Of a stretch of 64,000 bases of DNA, positions 45,553-56,339 are shown piece by piece (within the stretch, counting starts at the first letter, position 1; the number at the start of each line of letters is the position of its first letter). The stretch comes from Oscillospiraceae bacterium (lineage in GTDB: Bacteria > Bacillota > Clostridia > Oscillospirales > CAG-272). The translations under genes and the position numbers were made by a program. The notes beneath the pieces are model-generated. The model had not been told where the DNA came from and did not search any database. It was given only the letters and a program-made list of their open reading frames with translations. The stretch covers positions 3,359 to 67,358 of the forward strand of contig SVTJ01000011.1 in the NCBI GenBank assembly GCA_015063845.1, written 5' to 3'.

Positions 45553-46733
45553 TGCATCCTCTTTTGTTTTTGTCGGGATATGCGGTGATATCCTTTCCCG
45601 AGACGGAGAGCGTAAGAGTGGTGAATGCTTGCGCTGTCGGACAGCTGTCATATTTTGATCTCGGTGTTAGCGACGGTAGAAGAAAGCTTCGTATGTCGCT
45701 CCGTGCGGCTGCACGTATGGAGCGGGCGTGCGCGAGAGAAAACATTGACGTGAGGGTGGAATGCAAGCGTGGTCTGCCGATAAAGCTTATCCGCGTTTTT
45801 TGTCGCCCGGGGATACTGATAGGCTTTGCTCTGGCAATATTGGCAACGGTGTTTTCACAATCGGTCATATGGGAGATCAGAATAGTTGGGAACGAAAAAG
45901 TGCCGAGCGAGACTATACTCACGCTCCTTGAGGAGTGCGGAGTAAGAGTGGGTGTGAAAAAGCGCGCGCTTGATATAGATAGCATTGAAAACAGAGCACT
46001 TATAGTGTCTGACGAGCTCTCCTGGATAAGTGTTAACGTGATCGGAAATATTGCCGAGGTCGAGGTGAGAGAGGTATTGAGTGTTCCAAAAACGGAGGAT
46101 TATGTTTGCTCAAATCTTGTGGCAAAGAGAAACGGAACGGTAGTCGAGCTTATCGAGGTGAGAGGAAACTTGCAGGTGGAGCTCGGAGAGGCGGTCTCGG
46201 AAGGGCAGCTTTTGGTTGGCGGAATATACGGCTCGGATACTGAGGGTTTCCGCTTTGTTCGCACGGGCGGAAAGGTGATGGCTCTTTGTCCTCACGAATA
46301 TAACGTAGAGATACCTCTCAAATATGAGAAAAAAGACTATACAGGGCGAAAGAAAGTAAAAAAATCGCTCATTTTCTTTGAAAAAGAAGTAAAATTTTTT
46401 GGAAACAGTAGAAATTTATACGCAAGTTGTGATACAATAGAGAGGGTAGAGTTTTTGAACTTTTTTGGGCTCGGAGACTTACCTATCGGAATACGCACCG
46501 TAGAGTATGTTGAATACAATATCGCAGAGGGAATGCGAAGCGAGGAGCAGGCGGCAGAGCAAGCGAATTTTGAACTTTGGCAAAAGCTTTATGCTGAAGC
46601 GCCCGACGCGCAGCTTGTATCAAAGAATACAGAAGGGCGTATCGATGGCAATACTTATATACTTACCGCGCGCATCGAATGTATTGAGAATATCGCGCTC
46701 GAACGCGAAATAGAGGTACAGATAGAGGAGTAG
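45549..46733 (+). CDS. yqfD: Sporulation protein YqfD
   Basis: Directly after yqfC; VIWEIRIVGNEKVPSETILTLLEECGVRVGVKK. Confidence 0.92.
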   Translation: MMHPLLFLSGYAVISFPETESVRVVNACAVGQLSYFDLGVSDGRRKLRMSLRAAARMERACARENIDVRVECKRGLPIKLIRVFCRPGILIGFALAILATVFSQSVIWEIRIVGNEKVPSETILTLLEECGVRVGVKKRALDIDSIENRALIVSDELSWISVNVIGNIAEVEVREVLSVPKTEDYVCSNLVAKRNGTVVELIEVRGNLQVELGEAVSEGQLLVGGIYGSDTEGFRFVRTGGKVMALCPHEYNVEIPLKYEKKDYTGRKKVKKSLIFFEKEVKFFGNSRNLYASCDTIERVEFLNFFGLGDLPIGIRTVEYVEYNIAEGMRSEEQAAEQANFELWQKLYAEAPDAQLVSKNTEGRIDGNTYILTARIECIENIALEREIEVQIEE

Positions 46734-46736
46734 CAG

Positions 46737-47765
46737 ATGGAAAAAATAACGAGGAGCGTAAAAATAGAAAGCTCGGAAATAACGGCAAGGCTTTTCGGCA
46801 GCTTCGATATAAACGTGAGAATGCTTGAAAAGAGCTTTGACGTTAAGATACACAACCGCGAGAGTGAGGACGGAGATGCAGTTCTTATAAGCGGAGACGA
46901 TACCGAACGCGTTAATATGGCGGCGGATGCCGTCAGATACCTCAAGGATATGGCGAGATATAACGAAACGCTTACCGAGCAGCAGGTGGCTTACGTTATG
47001 GATATGCTCAGAGAGGGAAGACGGGATGAGCTTTCCGATTTTGAGGGTGGCTGCATATGTATCACCACACGCGGCAAGCCCATCAAGGCAAAAACTGTTG
47101 GTCAAAAGAGATACGTAGAGGCTATTGAGAAAAACACGGTCGTGTTCGGTATCGGTCCTGCGGGAACGGGAAAGACCTTTCTCGCTGTCGCTATGGCGGT
47201 AAAAGCTCTGCGTGAGAAGCAGGTCTCGAGAATAATTCTTACGCGCCCTGCTATTGAGGCGGGCGAGAAGCTGGGATTTTTGCCGGGTGACTTGCAGAGT
47301 AAGATAGATCCTTATCTGCGTCCTCTTTATGACGCGATGTATGAGATGATGGGAGCGGAGAATTACCAACGGCATCTGGAAAAGGGAACTATTGAGATAG
47401 CGCCTCTCGCTTATATGAGAGGAAGAACTCTTGACGATAGCTTTATAATTCTTGATGAGGCTCAGAACGCAACACCCGAGCAGATGAAGATGTTCCTCAC
47501 ACGTCTTGGCTTTAATTCCAAGGCAGTGATAACGGGAGACCTTACGCAGACTGACCTGCCGACGGGGCAGAAGAGCGGACTTGCGGTGGCTGTCAAGATA
47601 CTCTCCGAGGTGGACGATATTTATATTCACGCATTCTCGGATAAGGACGTCGTAAGACACAAGCTTGTACAAGCGATAATCAGGGCATATGAAAAGTACG
47701 AAAAAGCGGCGGCTGAGCGTGTTGCCCATAAAAAGAACGGAAATCAAAAGCAAGGAGACAAATGA
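46737..47765 (+). CDS. PhoH-family ATPase
   Basis: KRYVEAIEKNTVVFGIGPAGTGKTFLAVAMAVKAL; FIILDEAQNATPEQMKMFLTRLGF. Confidence 0.97.
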   Translation: MEKITRSVKIESSEITARLFGSFDINVRMLEKSFDVKIHNRESEDGDAVLISGDDTERVNMAADAVRYLKDMARYNETLTEQQVAYVMDMLREGRRDELSDFEGGCICITTRGKPIKAKTVGQKRYVEAIEKNTVVFGIGPAGTGKTFLAVAMAVKALREKQVSRIILTRPAIEAGEKLGFLPGDLQSKIDPYLRPLYDAMYEMMGAENYQRHLEKGTIEIAPLAYMRGRTLDDSFIILDEAQNATPEQMKMFLTRLGFNSKAVITGDLTQTDLPTGQKSGLAVAVKILSEVDDIYIHAFSDKDVVRHKLVQAIIRAYEKYEKAAAERVAHKKNGNQKQGDK

Positions 47766-48250
47766 TGATGAAAACAAGAACTATGATATATTTTACCAAC
47801 GAGACCGACGTACCCGTGACATATAAGCTAAAAAAGCTTATCAGAGAGGCAGTTGTGGCTACGCTTGATTACGAGAGCTTTTACAATGACTGTCAGGTCT
47901 CCGTTACATTTACGGATAACGAGGGAATAAGAGAGCTGAATCGCGAGTATAGAGGAATAGACAAGGAGACCGACGTGCTTTCTTTCCCGCTCACCGCATT
48001 TGAGGGTACAGAAGAGCCCCCCACGGATGAGCCTGAGGTATCTCTCGGCGATATCGTTATATCGGTTGAAAAGGCATATGCGCAGGCAGAGGAATATGGT
48101 CATTCCTTTGAGCGCGAAGCGGCATTTCTCTGCGTTCACTCAATGCTCCATCTGCTTGGATACGATCACGTAAACAGCGACGAAGAGGAGACTGAGATGA
48201 GACGCAGACAAAGCGAGATACTCGAAAAAATGGGACAGGGAGTCAAGTAA
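47762..48250 (+). CDS. ybeY: Endoribonuclease YbeY
   Basis: YRGIDKETDVLSFPL; FLCVHSMLHLLGYDHVNSDEEETEM (HxxxHxxxxxH). Confidence 0.97.
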   Translation: MMMKTRTMIYFTNETDVPVTYKLKKLIREAVVATLDYESFYNDCQVSVTFTDNEGIRELNREYRGIDKETDVLSFPLTAFEGTEEPPTDEPEVSLGDIVISVEKAYAQAEEYGHSFEREAAFLCVHSMLHLLGYDHVNSDEEETEMRRRQSEILEKMGQGVK

Positions 48251-48253
48251 GGT

Positions 48254-49141
48254 ATGAAAAAGACAGGATTTATTGCAATAGTAGGCAGACCGAACGTGGG
48301 TAAGTCCACACTTATGAACTCTATCCTCGGAGAAAAGGTTGCAATAGTTTCAAGTAAGCCTCAAACAACGAGAAATAGAATAACGGGAATCTACACAAGA
48401 GGAGAGGAACAATTTGTATTTTTAGATACTCCCGGAATGCACAGTCCCAAGAACAGCCTTGGAGAATTTATGGTAAAGGCGGCTGACAGCACGATGAAGG
48501 ATGCTGATGCAGTCGTGCTTGTTGTCGATACGGGTAAGGACATTACCGCCGTGGAAGAGAACGTTATAGCTTATCTTAAGAAAAGCGGTATCCCCTCGGT
48601 ACTTGCACTTAACAAGATAGATATGTACAATCGCGAGCAGATAGCAGAGACGATACAAAAGTATGCGGACAAGCACAGCTTTGATGCTTTTGTTCCGATA
48701 AGCGCGAGAAGCGGTAAAAACGTAAAAGAGCTTCTTGACGAATGCGCGAAATTTCTTGAGGAATCCGAGTGGTTCTTCCCCGAGGATATGGTCACCGACC
48801 AGCCCGAGAGACAGATCGCCGCTGAGATAATAAGAGAAAAAATACTTCGCACGCTCAACAAAGAGATACCGCACGGAACCGCGGTGGTTATAGAGGAGTT
48901 TAAGGACGAGAATACGCTTATACGCATAAGAGCAGAGATATTCTGCGAGAAGACATCTCATAAGGGTATAATCGTCGGTAAGAACGGAGCTGCTCTTAAG
49001 CTCATAGGTACTTATGCGCGTGAGGAGCTTGAGAAGCTGTTTGGTACAAAGGTATACCTCAATCTTTGGGTTAAGGTAAAGGAGAACTGGAGAGAGAGTG
49101 CAAGAACTGTCGGCAACTTCGGTTACAGAGACGAAGATTAA
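48254..49141 (+). CDS. era: GTPase Era
   Basis: GFIAIVGRPNVGKSTLMNSILGEKVAIVSSKPQTTRNRITGI; KH GKNGAALKLIG. Confidence 0.98.
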   Translation: MKKTGFIAIVGRPNVGKSTLMNSILGEKVAIVSSKPQTTRNRITGIYTRGEEQFVFLDTPGMHSPKNSLGEFMVKAADSTMKDADAVVLVVDTGKDITAVEENVIAYLKKSGIPSVLALNKIDMYNREQIAETIQKYADKHSFDAFVPISARSGKNVKELLDECAKFLEESEWFFPEDMVTDQPERQIAAEIIREKILRTLNKEIPHGTAVVIEEFKDENTLIRIRAEIFCEKTSHKGIIVGKNGAALKLIGTYAREELEKLFGTKVYLNLWVKVKENWRESARTVGNFGYRDED

Positions 49142-49188
49142 ACGGCACTCAAGGGACATATCTGAGATAAAAGAAAAGAGGTGAGACG

Positions 49189-49980
49189 ATGAAAGGCACT
49201 TGCGACGGTCTGGTGATACGGGTAAGCGACTACGGAGAAAACGACAAATTGCTTACGATATTGACGGCAGATAAAGGCAAAATGCTCGTCACGGCAAAAG
49301 GGGCGAGATCTGTTCGCAGCAAGATGCTTTCCATGTCGCACCTTTTTGTATATGCAAATTTCGAATACTATGAAAAGAACGGCAGAAAGTGGTTATCGGG
49401 CGGCTCGGTAAGCGACAGCTTTTACCGCATCAATTCCGATATCGTGAGTTTTACGCTTGCTTCGTATATCCTTCAGCTTGCCGCTGAGATAACGGGAGAG
49501 GGAGTACCCTGCGAGGACGTGCTTCGTATGACTCTTAACACACTTTATGCCATAGAACACAAGCTCAAACCGACCGATATTATAAAGAGTGCATATGAGA
49601 TATTTGCTGCCGAAGTGTCGGGCTTTTCTCCAAACGTGCTTACTTGCGATGAGTGCGGATGCGAGGAAAGCACGAGTGATTGGTGGCTGGACGTTATGAA
49701 CGGCCGTATTTTGTGCGGTGCGTGTCTTACAGAAAAAAGCAGAGGCGCGCAGATACAGCCGACCGACGAGCTTATGACGAGGAATATACTTCTTCCTCTC
49801 GATGCTTCAGCACTTGCCGCGTGGCGATACGTTATGAGCGCGTCTCCAAAGCGGATATTTTCGTTCAGTCTTACGGGAGACAGCCTTGATATGTTTTCAC
49901 GAAGCACCGAAGAATACATAATAAATCATCTCGAAAGAAGCTTCGAAGCACTTGAATTTTATCACGCTGTAAAGGAGTGA
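49189..49980 (+). CDS. recO: DNA repair protein RecO
   Basis: DGLVIRVSDYGENDKLLTILTADKGKMLVTAKGARSVRSKM; CDECG...CGACL. Confidence 0.96.
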   Translation: MKGTCDGLVIRVSDYGENDKLLTILTADKGKMLVTAKGARSVRSKMLSMSHLFVYANFEYYEKNGRKWLSGGSVSDSFYRINSDIVSFTLASYILQLAAEITGEGVPCEDVLRMTLNTLYAIEHKLKPTDIIKSAYEIFAAEVSGFSPNVLTCDECGCEESTSDWWLDVMNGRILCGACLTEKSRGAQIQPTDELMTRNILLPLDASALAAWRYVMSASPKRIFSFSLTGDSLDMFSRSTEEYIINHLERSFEALEFYHAVKE

Positions 49981-49990
49981 TACGACATAA

Positions 49991-52375
49991 ATGAACATTA
50001 CAGAAAAAACATTATCCACACTTGAATTTGATAAGATAAGACAAATGCTTGCCGAGGTCTGCCCAACAGCGGGCTCGGCAAATATGGCGCTTATGCTGTG
50101 TCCTACGGACAGAATTGACGTAGCTCGCGAAAGGCTTGTCCGCACAACTGATGCAAAAAGACTTTGCGACGCAAAGGGAATGCCGTCTTTTGGCGGAGTA
50201 GTCGACGTATCCGATATATGTGAAAGAGCGCTGAAGGGAGCTGTGCTTACTCCGCGCGAGATACTCGATGCCGCGGTAGTTCTTCGCAGCTCACGCCAGC
50301 TGCTTGATTATATAAGGTCAAACCGTCTTTTTGCCACGGTGCTTGACGAGACGTTTGAGAGGCTGCTTCCCAACCGACAGCTAGAAGATAGAATATCTCG
50401 CTCAATAATCTCGGAAGAGATGATAGCTGACGAAGCGAGCTCCGCTCTTTCGGACGTACGCAGAAAGATAAGAGTTGCAAATATCAAGGTCAGGGAAACT
50501 CTCGCAAGATATACGGGCGGAAGCTATTCGAAGTTTTTGCAGGACAATATCGTAACGCAAAGAAACGGAAGATACGTTATCCCCGTAAAGGCGGAGCATA
50601 GAAACGATATCAAGGGACTTATACACGATACGTCGTCCTCGGGCGCGACCGTATTTATCGAGCCTATGGCTGTCGTCGAGGCAAACAACGAGCTGACTAT
50701 TCTTGAGGCAAAGGAGCAGCACGAGATAGAGAGAATACTCTCAGAGCTTTCGGGTGAGATAGCGAGCATAGCTCCGTCTCTTATGCTTAATTACAGAAAT
50801 ATTACCGAGCTTGGATTTATATTCGGCTGCGCGGAGCTTTCCCGTCGTATGGATGCTTGCGAGCCCGTACTTGTCGAGCAAAGACACTGTGCACTGAAAA
50901 GAGCAAGACATCCGCTTATTGACAAAAAAACGGTCGTTCCCATTACGCTGTCTATCGGCGGTGAATACGACACTCTTATAATAACAGGACCTAACACGGG
51001 AGGCAAGACGGTAACGCTTAAAACACTTGGATTGTTTGCCGCTATGGCACAGTCGGGACTTCACTTGCCTTGCGACGAGGGAAGCGAGCTTTGCGTGTTC
51101 GAAAAGATACTCGTTGACCTTGGCGATGAGCAGAGCATAGAGCAATCACTCTCTACGTTCTCATCGCATATGGTGACGATAGTTTCGATAGTTAACGAGC
51201 GCAATGACCGCTCACTCGTGCTTTTTGACGAGCTTGGAGCGGGAACTGACCCCGTCGAGGGAGCTGCGCTTGCTATTGCCGTTATAGAAGATATGAGAAG
51301 CGCAGGGGCTATTTGTCTTGCCACTACTCACTATACCGAGCTTAAGACTTATGCGCTCGATACTGAGGGGGTTTGCAACGCGTCGTGTGAGTTCGACGTT
51401 GAGACCTTGCGACCTACCTATAAGCTCATAATCGGTACACCGGGTAAATCAAACGCTTTTGCGATATCCGAAAAGCTGGGACTTCCCAAGACTATCGTCA
51501 GCCGTGCGGGAGAGCTCGTGGGAACAGAGAACAAGAAGCTCGAGAATATACTCGGAGAGCTTGAGGCAACGAGAATACAGACTGAGAAGCAGCTTGAAGA
51601 AGCACAGAAAATGAAGCTTGAATATGAGCACTTCAAAGCGCAGGCAGAGGCAGATATCGCAAAAAGGCTTGCGGATGCGGAAAAGGCTCTGGAAAGCGCG
51701 AGAAGCCGCGCACAAAATATGGTCGATAGCGCGAAGATATCCAGCGACTTTATTATGGAACAGATGGACAAGCTCAAAAAGCAGAAGGACTCCGAGCGAC
51801 TTGGCGACGAGCTTGATAAGGCAAGGCGCGAGATAAGAGAGCATCTGAGAGCGAATAGCGACAAATACGATCCCGTTCAGAAAAAGACCTTGGGAGATTA
51901 TAAGCTGCCTAGAGCACTTCGCAAGGGCGATGAGGTATATGTTGTCAGCCTTGATAAGCAGGGTTATCTCACGGAAGATCCCGACCGTTCGGGTAAGGTG
52001 GGTGTGCAGATAGGGCTGATAAAAACAAAGGTCAAGCTCGATGACCTTCGTCTTGTTGAGCGCGAGGCAGAGGTGAGTGTCGGCGGAAAAACGCAAAAGC
52101 TCTCACAAGTCAGAGTTAGCGTCAGCCGAGATTTTCGAGGAGAGATAGACCTGCGAGGAAAGACGGGAGATGAGGCGTGGAGCATGGTGGATAAATATTT
52201 CGACGATGCTTCTATCGCGGGCTTCCATACCGTAAGACTGATACACGGAAAGGGAACTGGGGCGCTCAAGACCGCACTTTGGGGTTACCTCAAAAAAGAC
52301 AGACGCGTAGCCTCCTTCCGTATAGGACAGTTTGGCGAGGGAGACGGCGGAGTAACCGTAGTTGAACTGAAATGA
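49991..52375 (+). CDS. mutS2: Endonuclease MutS2
   Basis: TLEFDKIRQMLAEVCPTAGS; ITGPNTGGKTVTLKTLGLFAAMAQSGLHLPC; C-terminal Smr IDLRGKTGDEAW...IHGKGTGALK. Confidence 0.97.
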   Translation: MNITEKTLSTLEFDKIRQMLAEVCPTAGSANMALMLCPTDRIDVARERLVRTTDAKRLCDAKGMPSFGGVVDVSDICERALKGAVLTPREILDAAVVLRSSRQLLDYIRSNRLFATVLDETFERLLPNRQLEDRISRSIISEEMIADEASSALSDVRRKIRVANIKVRETLARYTGGSYSKFLQDNIVTQRNGRYVIPVKAEHRNDIKGLIHDTSSSGATVFIEPMAVVEANNELTILEAKEQHEIERILSELSGEIASIAPSLMLNYRNITELGFIFGCAELSRRMDACEPVLVEQRHCALKRARHPLIDKKTVVPITLSIGGEYDTLIITGPNTGGKTVTLKTLGLFAAMAQSGLHLPCDEGSELCVFEKILVDLGDEQSIEQSLSTFSSHMVTIVSIVNERNDRSLVLFDELGAGTDPVEGAALAIAVIEDMRSAGAICLATTHYTELKTYALDTEGVCNASCEFDVETLRPTYKLIIGTPGKSNAFAISEKLGLPKTIVSRAGELVGTENKKLENILGELEATRIQTEKQLEEAQKMKLEYEHFKAQAEADIAKRLADAEKALESARSRAQNMVDSAKISSDFIMEQMDKLKKQKDSERLGDELDKARREIREHLRANSDKYDPVQKKTLGDYKLPRALRKGDEVYVVSLDKQGYLTEDPDRSGKVGVQIGLIKTKVKLDDLRLVEREAEVSVGGKTQKLSQVRVSVSRDFRGEIDLRGKTGDEAWSMVDKYFDDASIAGFHTVRLIHGKGTGALKTALWGYLKKDRRVASFRIGQFGEGDGGVTVVELK

Positions 52376-52483
52376 TCGTGTGGTTTTGATATCATATTTG
52401 CCAAGTTGTGCTCAAAAAAGTCGAAATGATTTATGCAAAGTCATATTTTGCAGATAATCATTTAAAAAAATTGTGAACACACT

Positions 52484-52516
52484 TGTTTTGGCGAAAAAAA
52501 TATGTTATAATAATAC
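52484..52516 (+). promoter_or_regulatory. Sigma-A promoter for PRPP synthetase gene
   Basis: TTGTTT-N17-TATAAT. Confidence 0.65.
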
Positions 52517-52550
52517 TAACAGATGAATAAAGCTCGGGAGGTATATCAAT

Positions 52551-53696
52551 ATGAAAGAATCACAGTACGCTGAACTTAGCGTGATAGGTATGAAGGGTTG
52601 TGAGCAGTTTGCCGCGCAGGTAGACTATTATCTCAAGGATTGGCGACGTCACGGAGGCGACGAGTCCTTCCTCGTACACGCGGATTGTCCGCGCTTTGGA
52701 ACGGGTGAGGCGAAGGCTCTCATTCACGAATCACTCAGAGGTCACGACCTGTATATCATTTGCGATATGTTTAACTACGGTGTTACTTACAAGATGTATG
52801 GCAAAGAGGTTCCTATGAGCCCCGACGAGCACTATGCCGACCTCAAGCGTATTATTTCCGCTAATATGGGTAAGGCAAGACGAGTATCTGTTATTATGCC
52901 TATGCTCTACGAGGGCAGACAGCACAAGAGAAGCGGACGCGAGTCGCTTGACTGCGCGCTTATGCTTCAGGAGCTTGTCAATATGGGCGTTTCAAACATA
53001 ATCACCTTTGACGCACACGACCCCAGAGTTCAGAATGCGATCCCGCTTTCGGGCTTTGATAACGTTATGCCTACTTATCAGATGATAAAGGCTCTCGTTC
53101 GTAATGTGCCCGATGTTATTATCGACAAGGACGAGCTTGTTATCATCTCTCCCGATGAAGGCGCAATGAGCCGTTGTATGTACTTCTCCTCGGTCCTCGG
53201 TCTTGATATCGGTATGTTCTACAAGCGCCGTAACTATGCGGTGGTCATAAACGGACGTAACCCGATTGAGGCTCACGAGTATCTCGGAAAGGACCTTACT
53301 GGTAAGGACGTTATTATAGTTGATGATATGATCTCCTCGGGTGAGTCGCTTATAGACGTGGCTCTCCAACTCAAGGAAAAGGGTGCAAAGAGAATTTTCG
53401 CATTTGCAACGTTCGGTCTGTTTACAGACGGTCTTGAAAAATTCGACAAGGCATATGCAGACGGAATATTCACCAGAGTGTTTACCACAAACCTTATCTA
53501 CCGCCGCCCCGAGCTTTCCGGCCGCGAGTGGTACGTTGAGGTAAATATGTGTAAGTACGTTTCCTACATTATCGATACTCTCAATCACGACTATACTCTC
53601 AGCGAGCTTCTCAATCCCGTGAAGCGTATTCATAATCTCATGGATAAGCATAAAGCGGAGCAAACGTCTCAGATAAAGATGTCTTTCGAGGATTGA
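52551..53696 (+). CDS. Ribose-phosphate pyrophosphokinase, elongated type
   Basis: RRVSVIMPMLYEGRQHKRSGRESLDCALMLQELVNMG; DVIIVDDMISSGESLIDVALQLKEKGAKRIFAFATFGLFTDG (PRPP loop). Confidence 0.92.
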   Translation: MKESQYAELSVIGMKGCEQFAAQVDYYLKDWRRHGGDESFLVHADCPRFGTGEAKALIHESLRGHDLYIICDMFNYGVTYKMYGKEVPMSPDEHYADLKRIISANMGKARRVSVIMPMLYEGRQHKRSGRESLDCALMLQELVNMGVSNIITFDAHDPRVQNAIPLSGFDNVMPTYQMIKALVRNVPDVIIDKDELVIISPDEGAMSRCMYFSSVLGLDIGMFYKRRNYAVVINGRNPIEAHEYLGKDLTGKDVIIVDDMISSGESLIDVALQLKEKGAKRIFAFATFGLFTDGLEKFDKAYADGIFTRVFTTNLIYRRPELSGREWYVEVNMCKYVSYIIDTLNHDYTLSELLNPVKRIHNLMDKHKAEQTSQIKMSFED

Positions 53697-53709
53697 TGCA
53701 AAACATAAA

Positions 53710-53740
53710 AGAGCAAACACACAGTGTTTGCTCTTTTTTT
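53710..53740 (+). terminator. Intrinsic terminator
   Basis: aagagcaaacac-aca-gtgtttgctcttttttt. Confidence 0.85.
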
Positions 53741-53789
53741 GTTTGATCTGGTCTGATCAGTGACCAAATATTATCGGATAGGTATCCAG

Positions 53790-54470
53790 TTAATGTTTTG
53801 TTTTTTTGAATGGGAATTCTTCGCCAATACATATCATATCCGCAATGACCTTTTCGGGGTCTTTTGCTCGGAAAATAGCCGATCCCGCTACTATTACGTT
53901 TGCTCCTGCACTTGTGAGAAGTCCGAGATTGTCGGAATTGATGCCGCCGTCAACCTCAATATCTACGTTTATACCGTTATTCTCGGCATACTCGCGCAGT
54001 ACTCTTACCTTATCGATCGTTTCGGGAATAAGGCTCTGCCCGCCAAATCCGGGCTCAACTGTCATAACAAGTACCATATCTACTTTGTCAAGCAGATGGA
54101 ATATCTGCTCGGGCGGTGTAGCGGGCTTTATTGAAACGGACGGGCGAACACCGTAAGAGCGGATCTGTTCGATAACAGCCTCGGGATCGTCACAGCTCTC
54201 ATAATGTATGGTTATGATATCTGCTCCCGCGTCAACGTAGTCTTTTATGTATCTTTCGGGCTTGGTTATCATAAGATGAACGTCAAACGTAATATTCGTA
54301 ACCTTTTTAAGTGACGTTATTACGGGCGGTCCAAAGCTTATGTTTGGAACAAAAATGCCGTCCATAACGTCAAGATGGATATATTGCGCTCCTGCCGTAT
54401 GTACCTTGTTTACCTCTTCGCCGAGCTTAGAAAAATCCGCAGCAAGAACTGATGGTGAAATAATAAGCAT
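53790..54470 (-). CDS. rpe: Ribulose-phosphate 3-epimerase
   Basis: ISPSVLAADFSKLGEEVNKVHTAGAQYIHLDVMDGIFVPNISFGPPVI; MTVEPGFGGQ. Confidence 0.97.
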   Translation of the reverse strand: MLIISPSVLAADFSKLGEEVNKVHTAGAQYIHLDVMDGIFVPNISFGPPVITSLKKVTNITFDVHLMITKPERYIKDYVDAGADIITIHYESCDDPEAVIEQIRSYGVRPSVSIKPATPPEQIFHLLDKVDMVLVMTVEPGFGGQSLIPETIDKVRVLREYAENNGINVDIEVDGGINSDNLGLLTSAGANVIVAGSAIFRAKDPEKVIADMICIGEEFPFKKTKH

Positions 54471-54620
54471 ATTTTTACCTTACCTTTAAAATCAGCCGTA
54501 GCCGATAGCAACTGCCTTCGACACAGCATATTCTATAATGAAAATTACGTGCGTTTTCCGTGAAAAGGAAATTTAATATATGAGGAAGTGGGGACTGTTT
54601 ATTCACGGAACAGCGCACTT

Positions 54621-55106
54621 TTATGCCTCAAGCTTCTCTATAAGACAAACTGCGTGAGCTGAAATGCCTTGTCCCTCTCCCGTAAAGCCGAGCTTTTCTT
54701 CTGTCGTAGCCTTCACGCTGACACAAGAGATATCCAAATTGAGCGCGCGCGCGATATTAGAGCGCATCTTTTGGATATGAGGAGCAAGCTTTGGCGCTTG
54801 GGCTATAACCGTCGCATCGATGTTGCTTATGCTATATCCCTCGCAGTATATTCTTGTCGCTACTTTTTGAAGAAGGACAAGACTGTCCGCACCCTCATAT
54901 TTTTTATCGGTATCGGGGAAGAGCTTTCCAATATCGCCAAGAGCCGCCGCACCGAGAAGCGCATCTGCGATAGCGTGCAGCAGCACGTCTGCATCGGAGT
55001 GACCGAGCAGTCCTTTCTCATAGGGAATATCAACTCCGCCGAGTATCAAACGTCTGCCTTCAGTCAGGCGGTGAACGTCATATCCGTGTCCAATTCTCAT
55101 CATCAT
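54621..55106 (-). CDS. ispF: 2-C-methyl-D-erythritol 2,4-cyclodiphosphate synthase
   Basis: [62 protein letters not shown]. Confidence 0.98.
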   Translation of the reverse strand: MMMRIGHGYDVHRLTEGRRLILGGVDIPYEKGLLGHSDADVLLHAIADALLGAAALGDIGKLFPDTDKKYEGADSLVLLQKVATRIYCEGYSISNIDATVIAQAPKLAPHIQKMRSNIARALNLDISCVSVKATTEEKLGFTGEGQGISAHAVCLIEKLEA

Positions 55107-55870
55107 TGATCCTCTTTGCGCGCTCTTGCTCTTTCTGCTAAGATTCCCTCTGCAACCGCAAGATCCTCGCGAGTCGTTATCTTAATATTTTGTGCTCCGC
55201 ATTCTACAAGACGAATGGGATGTCCGACACTTTCAACAAGAGAGTTGTCGTCCGTGACTTCAATGTCCTTTTTGAGTGCTGTGTATGCCGCCGCGCGATA
55301 GAGGCGTACCTTGAATGCTTGCGGAGTTTGCGCCATCCAGACTGTATCTCTGTCGGCGGTCGTGTCGATAAAGCCCTTTTTGTCAGCTATCTTTACCGTA
55401 TCGGTAGAACGGTGTGCCGCGGTTGCTGCCTTGTATTTATAGGCAGAACGGCAAACCGAGTTTATTATGTCGGGAGTTGTCAAACATCTTGCACCGTCGG
55501 CAATAGCTACGTACTTAGCTCTCGTATCTATCGCCTCAAATCCGTTGAGCACGGATATCTGACGTGTGTGTCCGCCCTTGACTATTGCTCGTACTTTTTT
55601 GAAGTCATACTTTTTTACAAGCTCTTGCCAAACCGGTATTTCAACGGACTTTGCAACGATGATTATCTCGTGTATACAATCTGCCTCTTCGTAAGCGCGA
55701 ACGGTATGCATAAGCAGAGGTTCACCGCAGACGTTTGTCATTTGCTTTGTGACCTTGCCGCCAAAGCGTTCGGAAAGGCCTGCCGCAACTATCACGGCAG
55801 ATGTGAAATTTTTAGGGTGAGGTGAGCCTGATATAGCGCGAAGTACCGCAGCTATCTTTTTGGTACACAT
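55103..55870 (-). CDS. ispD: 2-C-methyl-D-erythritol 4-phosphate cytidylyltransferase
   Basis: [40 protein letters not shown]; overlaps ispF start. Confidence 0.95.
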   Translation of the reverse strand: MCTKKIAAVLRAISGSPHPKNFTSAVIVAAGLSERFGGKVTKQMTNVCGEPLLMHTVRAYEEADCIHEIIIVAKSVEIPVWQELVKKYDFKKVRAIVKGGHTRQISVLNGFEAIDTRAKYVAIADGARCLTTPDIINSVCRSAYKYKAATAAHRSTDTVKIADKKGFIDTTADRDTVWMAQTPQAFKVRLYRAAAYTALKKDIEVTDDNSLVESVGHPIRLVECGAQNIKITTREDLAVAEGILAERARARKEDQ

Positions 55871-55888
55871 AATCTGCCTCCCAAGGTT

Positions 55889-56335
55889 TTAGTTGTTTTT
55901 CTCTATTTCGCTAAGCATGGCAACTCTTGTTACGTGGTTGCCGTTGTTGAGATATTCTGCATCGAGAAAAGCGTCTACAAGGTCAAGAGCAAGTCCTGCT
56001 CCTACCACACGCTCTCCAAAGCAGAGCATATTTGCGTCGTTGTGCTCTCTTGTAAGTCTTGCGGAAAAGGTATCGGAGCAGCAAGCCGCACGAATACCCT
56101 TATGCTTGTTTGCGGCAATGGACATGCCAATGCCCGTTCCGCATATGAGTATGCCGAGCTCGCACTCGCCGTTGAGTATCTTCTCGCAAGCAGCAGTAGC
56201 TATTACGGGATAGTGACAGCTGGCATTTGAATTTGTTCCAACGTCAACGACCTCGTATCCCTTTTCAAGAACGTGCGATATTACCGCACTCTTTATGCCA
56301 AATCCTGCGTGGTCACATCCTATTACTATCTTCAT
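55889..56335 (-). CDS. rpiB: Ribose-5-phosphate isomerase B
   Basis: MKIVIGCDHAGFGIKSAVISHVLEKGYEVVDVGT; GILICGTGIGMSIAANKHKGIRAA. Confidence 0.97.
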   Translation of the reverse strand: MKIVIGCDHAGFGIKSAVISHVLEKGYEVVDVGTNSNASCHYPVIATAACEKILNGECELGILICGTGIGMSIAANKHKGIRAACCSDTFSARLTREHNDANMLCFGERVVGAGLALDLVDAFLDAEYLNNGNHVTRVAMLSEIEKNN

Positions 56336-56339
56336 TTTT

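Noticed and set aside
46620-47777. 385-aa minus-strand ORF
   Set aside because: Antisense to phoH; no family signature.
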